From Siderastrea siderea (lineage: Eukaryota; Cnidaria; Anthozoa; Scleractinia; Rhizangiidae), in NCBI GenBank assembly GCA_964030785.1, contig OZ034977.1, positions 32,900,152-32,964,151 of the forward strand: DNA of 64,000 nucleotides, in the 5' to 3' direction. A program made the translations under genes and the position numbers. Below the pieces are notes generated by a model. The model was not told where the DNA came from. It searched no databases and saw only the letters and a program-made list of their open reading frames with translations. Shown piece by piece: positions 14,101-23,500 of this stretch; within the stretch, counting starts at the first letter, position 1, and each line of letters opens with the position of its first letter.

Positions 14101-16808
14101 ATTTTGAACAACAAAACCTTGAGTGGATTCTTAGAATTTTCGCACAGCCGCAAGGTTAAAGAGTTTGCTCGCTTAGCAAATCTACGGTCCTGAATATCTT
14201 GTAACTTGCTGTGAGTAAACTTAAGCTGTGTGCCAGTTTTTCTGAGGTCATAAGGGTTCGGACCACTAGAAAAGTGATGGGGTTGGGGTGACTACCTGCG
14301 CAGGATTGTTTTTCCTTTCTTTTGCCCGCCTATAATGTTTGGTGAATATTGTTCAGCACAAATACAATTACAAAAGTCTGTTTATGAACCATTAAGGTAC
14401 AGTTCTCATTGTTGAGGGTACAAGAGACGCAGTTGGTTAACCCTTATCCCTGTAAAGGGCAGTCATTGCATGCCCCTATCTAAAGTTTCCAAATGGAAAT
14501 GGAGAAAAAAGCTAGTATAGGTTACTTCTTATCGATACACAAATTATTTTGCAAGTTATCCTATTGAACAGGGGCTCTATGAGGACCACTATAGCCTTGT
14601 AACTGACGTCTCACAAAGGTAGTTTGCGCAGCGCCGAGAAAGGACAAATAAAATTTGTCCCCTCCCCCCCAATTCCCTTCCGAACTAAAATTCGCGGCCA
14701 CCAAATTAACGTGATGAAAACCGCATGTCTCTGAGGCTAGGGCCATTCGTTATAAGTTGTTTTAATTTGACTTGTAATTTTCAGCCTAAAGGTGCACTTA
14801 TAATCTGCAAGGTTTTTCTACCACTTACTCTTTGCAAGAATTTTTCCCGTCAAAATCGCTTGCAGGAATTTTTCCCTACTTCCATCACTATTTCAGTGGT
14901 CCATCCTCATTGAAAAATTTATCCCAAGTTGTAGAAAGAGGGCCAAGGAAAACCTAGTATAGACAACACAAATCGAGATTGATCGCCATAAATTTGGAGT
15001 TAATTTTTCTGAAATTCTCAAAAATCGCTTAATGTTTTTCTATTGACGACGCGATTTAGAAGGGGTTGCTATCGGCCCGATAAATACTCGCGGGCCACCT
15101 CAAGTCAGTCATTGATTACTTTAAATAGGCACAACGCTGTAGGTTAAACAATCCACTAACCTTATCGAACTTGATAAGACTCTTGATTCGAATACAAGCA
15201 ACGTTTCTTAAATTAATTAGTTTTATTGCCGTCGTATGCAAATCTAGACAATTCTTAGTTGAAAAAGGACAATAAGCAAATCAATAGCTTATCTTTGGAA
15301 GCAGTATTTGTTTTGTTTGTCTAAGCCCACATGTCGCGCCTCCCTAAAGTTCTCGACGCGTAAGAGGTAATAAGTAAGTACAAGTGCTCATTATTTAAAT
15401 TGTCCAGGCGTTTCGGGTATGACTCTTTCTTTCTTTCTTTCATCAGTGGATAATCCGTGTCACAAAACCCTCCAAGGTTTTGTGACACGGATTATCCACT
15501 AATGAAGGGGTCATACTCGAAACGCTTGGAAAATTTATGACAATGAGCACTTCCACTTGCACAAAATAACATTCAAGATTACTAACGAAAGTGCTATACA
15601 GCATTACATAATATATATTTTCAATAAGTGAGTGCCTTTTGGTAGAATAATTTGTTGAAATGGTTGGTTACTATTCGGACTTTTAACCCCCAAAAAGTTT
15701 ACCACATAGAGTTAATAGTTGCTAAACCTCGAGAACATTACTTAGTTACTTAACAATACGTATCACTCACTGAAGGTAAGCTGTTGTTTTGCTAAGAACT
15801 CGATTGTGAACAGCGAAAGACCATGCGCTGGACAAAATTTCCCAGACCAGCTGCCAAGCGACCCCGGTCTAACGAGCCTGATGGGGTAATAGTGGGGACT
15901 ACACTAACAAACTAGCGCCTGCTCTTTTTAAAAAAACCAGCGATGTTCAGTTCCAGCTTTGGCATAGGATCTGCTTCGCTTCTCGCCCCACTATTTATTT
16001 TTCGGACAATCTCTTTCAATCCAATGTACTACCTGCCTGGTGATTTTTTTTAATTTATCCGAGCTCTACTTGGAGGGTATTGCGTCACCTGATGTGCAAG
16101 ACTGTCCATTGAATACCTGATAAATTTATACACCTGATTGAAAAAACGTTGTCTGGTAAAAAGTGTAAACCATGAACGATGACTCATAATGTGAAAAGAG
16201 CACGGCAAGCTTGTTACTCCGTTCCCTTTATTGATATTCAAGGTAATTTTTCAAGTCATGGAGAGAGTTTGGAGTACATCTATCAGTTTTATTCCTTTCG
16301 TACACGGTGTCTGAGAATCAAAGCAGGTTTTACACTTCCCAGAAAACCATTGGGTCGTATAGTTCATGGTTTATGCTTTTCAAACGTTTTTTCAACTAGG
16401 TGTGTACGTATAAATTTGCAGATGGTGTTGCCGCGGGAAAATGCCAGATATTGAACTCGAATCTGTAAAAGTGGAACACACTAAGCAGCCGGCAATCCAG
16501 GGTGTAATAAAAGAGTCAAGTATCATGGTAGGAAAGCGGAAGTCTTTGGAGAACAGGAAGGTCCTGAGGAGGCTGAGCGCAGACCAGGGAGCAAGTACAG
16601 TCAAGGAAGAGCTCGCCATTGCTTGCTCTGTCATTGCACCAAGTATGGAGACACGAAGAAAGAACTCCAAAGCACTACACACTAGAGCTGTAAGTACTGC
16701 CAAATTCAGATGCCATTCACAAACTAGATTAGAGTTTTTACTGGGTTGATGTTATCTTTGGTTTGTGACGATATGACGCAGATGTCTTCAAAAAGTCTCA
16801 CAAACTGA
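4168..16808 (+). CDS. Predicted host type I membrane protein, six exons, possible proteoglycan
   Basis: I infer a six-exon gene from splice sites and phases: 4168-4246, 5470-5715, 11634-11861, 12695-12980, 16422-16689 and 16782-16808. Introns 1-3 are phase 1, intron 4 is phase 2 and intron 5 is phase 0; all join in frame and give about 377 residues. Exon 1 is a signal peptide ([17 protein letters not shown]). Exons 2-4 encode a polar, charged ectodomain. Exon 4 holds an acidic run followed by SGSGD, the kind of Ser-Gly site that carries glycosaminoglycan chains in syndecans, then one membrane helix ([20 protein letters not shown]). Exon 5 starts with a short Cys/Arg stretch and forms a basic cytoplasmic tail; exon 6 adds eight residues and TGA. 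Reading through the exon 4 donor would stop at once (TAA inside AGGTAACG). I do not recognise a named family; the proteoglycan idea is inference. Extra phase-1 exons, for example near 4491, are possible. Confidence 0.55.
5803..5972. repeat. Foldback hairpin element
   Basis: The two halves are near-perfect inverted repeats: the left arm begins CCCTTTTCACAGTTAACTTT and the right arm ends in its complement before GGGTTATTCG. The arms meet around 5890-5900 at a short loop beginning TTTTGGAG. It lies in intron 2 of the predicted membrane-protein gene and has no coding content. Most likely it is a MITE-type foldback insertion. Confidence 0.7.
5985..6775. repeat. Long inverted-repeat (foldback) element with nested copy
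   Basis: About 180 bp at the left end (TATAACCCGTTTCTTACATGC, with CATACGCCAAAGAAAATGAGC further in) recurs in reverse complement at 6590-6775. A further copy of the end motif GTATAACCCGTTTCTTATATG sits inside at about 6171, suggesting nested insertion. No open frame of note. It looks like a non-autonomous DNA element in intron 2 of the predicted gene. Confidence 0.6.
7370..7500. repeat. Palindromic hairpin, foldback repeat
   Basis: GGGATATAGTGTCCC in the left arm is matched by GGGACACTATATCCC in the right arm, with further pairing outward (GACAATGAACACTCG against CGCGTTTATTGTC) and inward (AAGATAGAAT against ATTCTATCTT). The loop contains a small GGCCTGCGGCC palindrome. Probably a MITE-like insertion. 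Confidence 0.65.
9080..9480 (-). pseudogene. BEL/Pao retrotransposon integrase C-terminus, degenerate
   Basis: Read on the minus strand, frames with several stops and shifts encode the hallmarks of a BEL/Pao integrase end: [20 protein letters not shown] around 9330-9390, then [11 protein letters not shown] and, after a stop, MGG..FVPE..D..NFNPR near 9090-9200, which is the DUF5641 tail of these elements. The protein is clearly dead. A matching Gag-type zinc knuckle lies upstream on the same strand at 10760-10850, so both may come from one internally deleted copy. Family assignment rests on motif recognition. Confidence 0.6.
10646..10852 (-). pseudogene. BEL/Pao Gag zinc-knuckle fragment
   Basis: The open frame contains [21 protein letters not shown], which matches the CCHC zinc knuckle usual in BEL/Pao Gag proteins except that the second cysteine is replaced by histidine. 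The rest of the frame does not look like Gag. It is on the same strand as the integrase remnant at 9080-9480. Confidence 0.5.
10887..11220. repeat. ACCAGTTACCAGTCACC minisatellite split by an (ATT)n microsatellite
   Basis: Imperfect tandem copies of a 6-7-bp unit (ACCAGTT, ACCAGTC, ACCAGCT) run from 10887 to 11093 and resume at 11153-11220. Between them, at 11106-11152, is a (TTA)n run. The repeat gives open frames rich in Ser, Tyr, Gln, Leu, Pro, Val and Thr that are not genes. Confidence 0.85.
11985..12256 (+). mobile_element. tRNA-derived SINE
   Basis: The head resembles a tRNA, with box A TGGCGCAGTGG and box B GGTTCGACTCC, the polymerase III promoter of tRNA genes. A non-tRNA body of about 150 bp follows, then a T/G-rich tail after AATAAAG. 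It sits in intron 3 of the predicted membrane-protein gene. No protein is encoded. Confidence 0.75.
15398..15535. repeat. Foldback hairpin with perfect inner stem
   Basis: The core at about 15448-15500 is a perfect inverted repeat (GTGGATAATCCGTGTCACAA and its complement around a short TCCAA-type centre). Outer arms also match: GCGTTTCGGGTATGACTC against GGGTCATACTCGAAACGC. A TTTC microsatellite lies in the left arm. Likely a MITE in intron 4 of the predicted gene. Confidence 0.7.
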
Positions 16809-18425
16809 AAGAGCTGCTAAGAGGCGGCCGCATAGAAAGTTCGAACTGTATTTATACAATAGACGCTGCTCCAAAATGTGTATCTCAATCCAGATGTGTT
16901 CCATGAGAGAAAACTACTTTCAATGGACTAGCATTAAATCCAGAGGGAGTAGTAATGCGCTTAGTTTTTTGGGCGAATAGGCTAATGTACGGACGCGGTT
17001 GACGCTAACAGTCATTGCTTCATAACCAGTGTTATCCTACTGTGATTGTAACTGTTTGATACGAAGAGAACTAAGAACTGAGTGGATTAAGAACCTGTAG
17101 GCTAACATTTGTCATTTAGAACCCCCAAGAAATAGTATCCTGTGGTAACCTAAAAATTTAGCAAGAAACCTTGTCTGTGTTGGCAAGAATGTAGTCTTTA
17201 TAAGCATAGTATGTTAAAGACACAGACACATGGGATCATATACTAAATTTGTTTTCTGACCACCAATAAGCACTTTTCTCCTTTTACATATAAAAGATCC
17301 TATTTACGAACCTGACCAGCCTATTTCATCAGTAGACATCGAATTTATAAAAACCTTTTTAGGCCAACTTAGAAAATGATGGTTCTTTTTTGGTTCTGAC
17401 CTCTCTGACCTCTGCTGGTATCCGATGCACCGATCTGGAGTGGTCTACCACAATATCTAATCAAAGGGCCCCTTGGGCGACGCTCGTGTCAACTGTCTGG
17501 ACGTGTCTGGACGTCGTGACTGGACATAGAGTGGTCGGTTGATACATGGGCAATACATGGCAGTAACCTTAAATATTAAAAGTTAGTCCTCTTCAGTTCT
17601 TTCAGCTTTATTCAGGGGTTTTGGCGTTTTATGTTCATTTTGTAGACACTTGACTATGTTTCTGTAAGGTTTGTTCGAGTGAAAGGGGCTTCATTTCGTT
17701 TCTGGACAGGTACAGGTTGCGATAGTTTATACGGTTGTATGGCGTACACTTAACCACACGAAACACACAAACTATGTGATCTTTTGTAGTCTCAAAATAT
17801 AAGGAATTGTATGATAGCGGTCACACAGTTCGTGTGAGTGCTGTGTGATTTAAGATTGTGCGTTAAAGTTGATAAGTGCTGGCTAGGTGGTCAGTTGTGG
17901 AGGGCGAAAACCAAACTTGTTGAAAATGCTTACTTCACAATGGTTATGTGGTAGTTTGTTTTTGTTTTTACTTCTGACTTTTTTGCATGTGACTTGCGTT
18001 TTTGGTGGGATTCTTTTCTGACGGCGATAGTTTGGAAGGAGCACATTTCATCTGTTTTTGGGAGAAAATGCGGTTTTCCAGTTTATTCGGATTAGTGTTG
18101 TCAGGGCTAGTCTTAATTGTTTTACAATCTTTTATCTACATTATAGTCGATAAGGAATTTATAGTTGTTGTATGTGATGTGCTACTGATTACTGAATATA
18201 AATGAGAGATATTTTCTTGCAGGTTTTTGGCGTGTGTTTGTAAGAAAAGAAAGTTTGTCTATTCAGTTAAATGTTTTAGCTGTAAGAGTCTCGTAAACAA
18301 GAAATTTCTGAAGCAAAATTCCCGTTGTAGCATGTTAACAGTTTCGTGGCAATTCCCTTACCAAACTGGCAGGGCTGCTGCAGTGCAGCTCTTTATTTTG
18401 ACTTACTTTTTACTGTAGCTTAACT
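16809..18425. other. Intergenic stretch after the predicted membrane-protein gene
   Basis: Presumed 3' untranslated and intergenic DNA. I see no clear polyadenylation signal close to the stop at 16808 and no coding exon I can support. Confidence 0.35.
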
Positions 18426-18429
18426 GTAG

Positions 18430-18624
18430 ATTGATTGCTGTTGGAGTTTGACTGTAGTTCTCTCAATTTTTGACTTAGCGTTGTCCGACTTCAAAAGACA
18501 GCCATAACGCAGCTATTCTGCAGTCAGTTATTTGACTGTTGAAGTTTGACTATAGTTCTTTCAGTTTCAGTTGACTGTTGTATGACTTCAAAAGACAGCC
18601 ATAATGCAGCTATTTTGCAGTCAG
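18430..18624. repeat. Tandem duplication of about 100 bp
   Basis: Two adjacent diverged copies share TTTGACT(G/A)TAGTTCT and GACTTCAAAAGACAGCCATAA followed by GCAGCTATT(C/T)TGCAGTCAG. A run of about 19 G follows at 18661-18679. Confidence 0.65.
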
Positions 18625-19059
18625 AACTCCGTAGAGGAGATAACCGATAGACGCTCTGTTGGGGGGGGGGGGGGGGGGGAGACGAGTTCGGAGCAACTCC
18701 GATTTTCCTACCTTGTCCATAAGGCAGATTCCTATTTCTATGACGCTAAGATAGAGCCAGTAGCTTAATCCTTGGCATCACTGCTGAAGTCAATAGAAGG
18801 GAGAACCTTGTTCCCCCTTACCTTTCCGGAGCTGAAAATATAGCTTTTCACGTATGAGAGAGATGTGGGTGTGAGTTTTACATAATGCCTTAATCACGCA
18901 AGCAACGACCCGGGGACGTTACTCTTTCCCTATTATGTTTGACATCCGCATCAAGTGAGCTGCACCTCTCTGCCGCGACCAAAACAGAGACAAAGCGATC
19001 CGAACTATATATCAAGCAAAATCCAAAATCCAGGCTAATGAATAAAACTGCGATCCGCT

Positions 19060-19320
19060 GGGATTGCAGGATCAGCAAATTATGTCGGCTATTCGTGTCG
19101 GCACTTACACCAGCGCATCGAAGAACACAAAGGATCGGCTATCGGACGTCACATTAAAGAACAACATGGAAAGGAGCCAGATAACATCGAGAAGAATTTT
19201 AAGATTTTAAGGAAGTGCCAGAGCAAGCTTGACTGTTTAATTTTTGAGATGCTTTTTATTAGACTTCTGAAGCCAAAGCTCAACAAACAGAGCGACTTGC
19301 TCCGCGCAAAATTATTTGTT
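19060..19320 (+). pseudogene. Penelope-like element GIY-YIG endonuclease C-terminus
   Basis: The plus-strand frame reads YVGYSCRHLHQRIEEHKGS, then IGRHIKEQHG, then an Ile/Leu-rich stretch and a stop at about 19321. This is the typical end of Penelope-type GIY-YIG endonucleases (YxGxT..L..R..EH...S.I..H). The N-terminal part and the reverse transcriptase are absent, so this is a 5'-truncated copy. The following 3' stretch contains TGAACGGTCGAAACGTCG, a pattern I associate with the 3' ends of such elements. Confidence 0.55.
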
Positions 19321-19623
19321 TAGTTATTTTTAGGTATTTTTAGGTATTTTAATGTTCTTATTCCCGTCGCCTTATACGCTTTTAATTATATCTTTTACAG
19401 CTATGCATGCCATTTGCACAAAGTTATTTTTTAGCCACTTTTAGCCCTTTATTCTTTTTGTCTATCGTTTGTATGTACATATTTTTAGCGCTTTTACTAT
19501 ATTTACACATGTAATTTTGTTGTAACACCGAACTTGAAAATGACCGTTGAACGGTCGAAACGTCGTTCATTACTCGCGTTAACTTTTATTGCAAAATCAA
19601 CTTCAAAGAACTTGTTAATTCGA

Positions 19624-19670
<47 letters not shown>
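19624..19670. repeat. (ATT)n microsatellite
   Basis: About 15 uninterrupted ATT units are seen directly. Confidence 0.95.
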
Positions 19671-19673
<3 letters not shown>

Positions 19674-19824
19674 GGCCATGAGGATGTACAGTAGATTTGA
19701 GTGTTAAAAATTGGGTCGTCAGAGAGTCTTCAAATTTTAAACTGTTAAACTGGACTTCAGACTTATGAGGTGTTTAAACTGGCCCAAAAGAATTTTTTCG
19801 TTTACTTTATTACCATTTTTCCCG

Positions 19825-19924
19825 ACCCCGATCCCCGATCCTCGATCCCCGATCCTCGATTCTCGATCCTCGATCCCCGATCCCCGATCCTCGATTCTCG
19901 ATCCTCGATCCTCGATCCTCGACC
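19825..19924. repeat. GATCCTC/GATCCCC minisatellite
   Basis: Tandem copies of a 7-bp unit CGATCCT/CGATCCC/CGATTCT. Confidence 0.85.
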
Positions 19925-19929
19925 CTGCT

Positions 19930-20822
19930 TTTCCAGGAAAACATAAACAGCACGTGCACGCAGTTACAGTTGTGACAATTTATTGCGCTAACGAATTAAA
20001 ATTGTTCAAGTTTTAAGGAATGCAAAGTTGCATATATATTTTTAATAGTGTTTTGTTAAATGGTTTAAAACACTGCATAACAGATCAGAAATACATGTAA
20101 ATAATTCACTTGGACTCAATAAGCCCAAGGTCTAGATTAACATAACATCCTTTTTTTGAGTAATTCAGACGCAAATTGTATTTTTTCACTCTGGTTTGAA
20201 TCTCTGGCCGAAACAAGTGAACGTTCACACATTCTTCGTCTAAATCCAGAAATCAATTGCACGTTGATATTAAGTAGATGAAGTTTAAATTGCTCAAAGT
20301 CTCACAGTGCATTGGCGTTCAAAATCAGTAAACATAAAATCTTGCACGAAATCTATCCAGGGACTATCCAAGCTGTTGCTGCTTGCAGTTCATTATAAGC
20401 ACATTTATCCATTGTTGTTTTCAGTTCATTCCAAGCACACCTCAGTTCGTTTCTTGGTGTCTTTTGGACGTCCGCCAAAGTAACAATTGAGCTGAGTTGA
20501 CTAGTGAACAGAAATGGCATTCCGAGTGTATCAGTCTACATATCACGTGTACATATCACGTGTAACAATAAACTTTGCATGGACCACCGTAACAAAATAA
20601 AAGTACCGGATCCTGTAGTAAAGGATCTAACCAGCAAAAAATAAGAACCAAATACGATAAAAAAGTAATGCTGATTCAACGGTAGGGAAACTGTATATAT
20701 TTTACAAACATTTCAAAAGGCACAGCCTTTCTTCTTCAGGGTCGTATATCACGTGTAGTACTTTTTTTTCTTTTTTGGATGATATGTTTTGCTCAAATCG
20801 AAACGTACAAAACACTGAAATT
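19930..20822. other. Intergenic stretch, nothing recognised
   Basis: AT-rich sequence with no gene I can support. A short duplicated ATATCACGTGTA motif is seen near 20540-20560. Confidence 0.35.
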
Positions 20823-21065
20823 ATGAATATATGAAATTCATATATTTGAACTGCGGAATGAAGAAATAAATGTAGAGAAGATCCTCGCAGTTATTAACGC
20901 AACTTATGCAGTTGCGAAAAGAAAGCCTGAAAAAATCAGGCTTGCCGGAATTCGAACCCTGACCTCTGCGATACCGGTGCAGCGCTCTAACCAATTGAGC
21001 TAACAAGCCAACTGGGAGCTGGTCATTGATAGAATTGGTTCGTAATATACCCGGGAAAGATGAAG
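20823..21065 (-). mobile_element. tRNA-like SINE unit, copy A
   Basis: The minus strand carries a tRNA-like head at 20939-21009 (71 nt) with GCTC/GAGC D-stem, a CTGCA/CGCAG anticodon stem (one mismatch), a loop reading CCGGTAT (GGT in anticodon position, C instead of U at position 33) and a GGTTCGAAT T-loop. It is followed by a shared body with TCAGGCTTTCTTTTCGCAAC and an AT palindrome (GAATTTCATATATTCATAAT). The aberrant loop and the many copies fit a SINE or tRNA pseudogene family better than a working tRNA-Thr gene. Confidence 0.7.
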
Positions 21066-21073
21066 ATGAAATT

Positions 21074-21307
21074 ATGAATATATGAAATTCATATATTTGA
21101 ACTGCGGAATGAAGAAATAAATGTAGAGACGATCCTCGCAATTATTAACGCAACTTATGCAGTTGCGAAAAGAAAGCCTGAAAAAATCAGGCTTGCCGGA
21201 ATTCGAACCCTGACCTCTGCGATACCGGTGCAACGCTCTAACCAATTGAGCTAACAAGCCAACTGGGAGCTGGTCATTAAATTGGTTCGTAATATACCCG
21301 GGAAAGA
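21074..21307 (-). mobile_element. tRNA-like SINE unit, copy B (tandem)
   Basis: This is a head-to-tail repeat of copy A with tRNA-like head at 21190-21260 and only a few base changes, including a small deletion after GGTCATT. The near-identity to copy A implies a recent local tandem duplication. Confidence 0.75.
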
Positions 21308-21317
21308 TGAAGATGAA

Positions 21318-21540
21318 ATTATGAATATATGCAATTCATATATTTGAACTGCGGAATGAAGAAATAAATGTAGAGAAGATCCTCGCAGTTATCAAGTTGG
21401 CTTGTTAGCTCAATTGGTTAGAGCGCTGCACCGGCATCGCAGACGTCAGGGTTCGAATCTCGGCAAGCCTGATTTTTTCAGGCTTTCTTTTCGCTACTGC
21501 ATAAGTTGCGTTAATAACTGCGAGGATCTTCTCTACATTT
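21318..21540 (+). mobile_element. tRNA-like SINE, truncated unit joined to an inverted copy C
   Basis: The unit starts like copies A and B on the minus strand but breaks after TCGCAGTTAT at about 21393. It then continues in the opposite orientation, with the tRNA-like head at 21399-21469 on the plus strand (GGCATCGC instead of GGTATCGC in the loop region) and the shared body to 21540. The result is a large inverted repeat with copies A and B. Confidence 0.7.
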
Positions 21541-22088
21541 AGTACAAAACACTGTTGGACAGAAATATTTCAGATATTTCAGTTGAGGGAAACCGAATTA
21601 CGTACCTTACAAGAAGGAATGTTTGAAAACAAAGGATTTACCTTTGATATTTGCCATTAATTATGTTTTAACATTTTAGCATTCAGATTTTTCTCCTTGG
21701 AAGTAAATCTTCTCACACGTTTTAATTCGGCGTTGGCCGTCGTGGACCGTGAATTGATAGTGTTTCAAGTGTGTGAACGTGCCTCTTCTATTAAAAAGGA
21801 CGACTTGATCTTCTGTAAGAAAAGAAACTCAATTGTAACAAATGGAACTTACTAGAAACTCAATTATCCACGGTTTGCTTGTCATTTACTTAGCGTTTTG
21901 CGCACGCGTTGTGGTATTAGGAGTGAAGAGTGATGTGTACGTCATAAGGTCTAATTACTTCGCTCTTCTGAACATCAATCAAATTTAAATTCATGGTCGG
22001 TTTGTGGATTGATAAGGTTGAAACTCTCCAGTATTGCTCCAGGCACTTTTTAACTACACTCGGCTTGAAAGAAGTGAAAATGGCTTAA

Positions 22089-22652
22089 AGTGGCTCCCTA
22101 TAGTTTTATGACCGCGCGCGCGCTGATGACGCCAGCTGTAGTAATTTGCGCGCGCTCGCATAAAATCGTAGGCTTTTCCTTCGGTGAATTGTTTTTTAAA
22201 TTTTGCACATTTTGAGATACTAACGCTACCTTTCACACATTATTTTTTGGAAAAATTCTGTCTGCACAATTCAGTTTAATGGTTAAAAATAAGAAATCAC
22301 GTGATATCGGTGAATCCGTCTGAACGACGCCATATTTTTCCAATGCATGCAAAATGTTAGTCAAAATCATTTTCACAAAATAGGAAAGTTTACAAAAATT
22401 TCACCGAGGGAAAATCAAAATATTTAAGAAAAAAGACGAATTAATGGCAAATATCGGTCATTCTTTAGATGCTTTGTTGCCATGACAACGGCCTATGCCT
22501 AAGAAGCAAAACCTGAAATATAAGGGTAATTATGTTGGTAACCTTACTGGTAAAATTCAGGAACAAAGATTGGAAGACAACAGAACTAGGGCTTCTTTTG
22601 CAGGTCTTGCCAGTTCGTATAGTCACTTTTTTAGAAACTCTAGGGAGCCACC
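22089..22652. mobile_element. MITE copy 2, TTAA-flanked
   Basis: This is the inverted second copy of the element at 3163-3786, beginning AGTGGCTCCCTATAGT and ending TAGGGAGCCACC, flanked by TTAA at 22085-22088 and 22653-22656. It is about 60 bp shorter than copy 1 and differs by scattered changes. Confidence 0.8.
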
Positions 22653-22795
22653 TTAAGATCCCTTCTAGCAAGTTGATATCCACTGTGAAATTCGCTAAAC
22701 TTTTAACAAGAGTTCTTGATCGCTACATTTTCTGTATATCTGGCTGTACGTCTGTACGTACCTGCTTAGGAAATAAGTCTTTAAAAATTATCAAG

Positions 22796-22862
22796 ATGTG
22801 GGTTCTGGTGTTCTTCTTCGTTCTTGTTCATTCGCACTACTACAAAAAGACAAGTGACCAAG
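22796..22862 (+). CDS. Candidate first exon with signal peptide
   Basis: ATG opens a hydrophobic leader (MWVLVFFFVLVHSHYYKK) that ends at a GTAAAAG splice donor in phase 1. This is the same layout as exon 1 of the predicted membrane-protein gene at 4168. I cannot place the following exons with confidence. The next plus-strand coding exon I trust outside the Polinton is the terminal exon at 50138-50347, so the two could belong to one gene interrupted by the Polinton, or to different genes. Confidence 0.35.
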
Positions 22863-23242
22863 GTAAAAGAAAAACTCATTTATTTGCACTCTCAATGTAA
22901 AGAACGCACTATATGAACAACTCGCTTTCATTTCCCTTTCACCTGTCACTTTTCTTTCTTGCTGTTTCGTCATTTGCCAAAAAAAAAAATTCACTAGGGT
23001 CAAATGCGTTTTGTTCCACAACTTCATTTGCGATTCTCATCCGTTTTTCGTAACTCATTTTGAATAAGGACATATTTCGTTTTTGAAAGAAAGTTCATGC
23101 GACCAAAGCTTTTATGACAGATTTATGTTACAGGTTTCTTTATTAAAGTACAAAGATAGTACCGACTCCTCTATTGCGCGCTTAACCGCACACACTTCTC
23201 TCACTGTTATTACGAACTATCATTTACATCCTCAGGCATATG

Positions 23243-23500
23243 TAGTGGGGGGGGACAGGGGGGCGGGAGACCGGGAGAAAAGGGGGCGGGAGGTGTACGG
23301 GAGGCGGGAGAAGAGGGGGCGGGAAGCGGGATTCCCAAGGTGGCGGGAAGCGGGAGAAAAAGGGAAAAATTACGCAACATTGCGCAATATTTCGCAATCG
23401 AAAAAATGCAAAGGGGCGGGAGCCAAAAAATACAGGGCGGGAACCGGGATTAAAGGGTACGGGAAGCGGGAGGTTTAAACCCCCCTGTCCCCCCCCACTA
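23243..23500. repeat. G-rich foldback element with TAGTGGGGGGGG ends
   Basis: The left end is TAGTGGGGGGGGACAGGGGGG and the right end is its reverse complement CCCCCCTGTCCCCCCCCACTA, so the whole 258-bp block is one inverted-repeat unit. Its interior is purine-rich tandem GGCGGGAAGCGGGAGA-type sequence on the plus strand, with strong G-quadruplex potential. The 131-residue open frame across it is a by-product of composition. Confidence 0.75.

Noticed and set aside
20939..21469. Functional tRNA-Thr(GGU) gene cluster
   Set aside because: The anticodon loop has C instead of U at position 33 and one stem mismatch, and the heads are part of larger repeated units, as expected for SINEs.
23083..23478. 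131-codon Gly/Arg-rich plus-strand frame
   Set aside because: It lies across the G-rich foldback element, and the bias follows from base composition.
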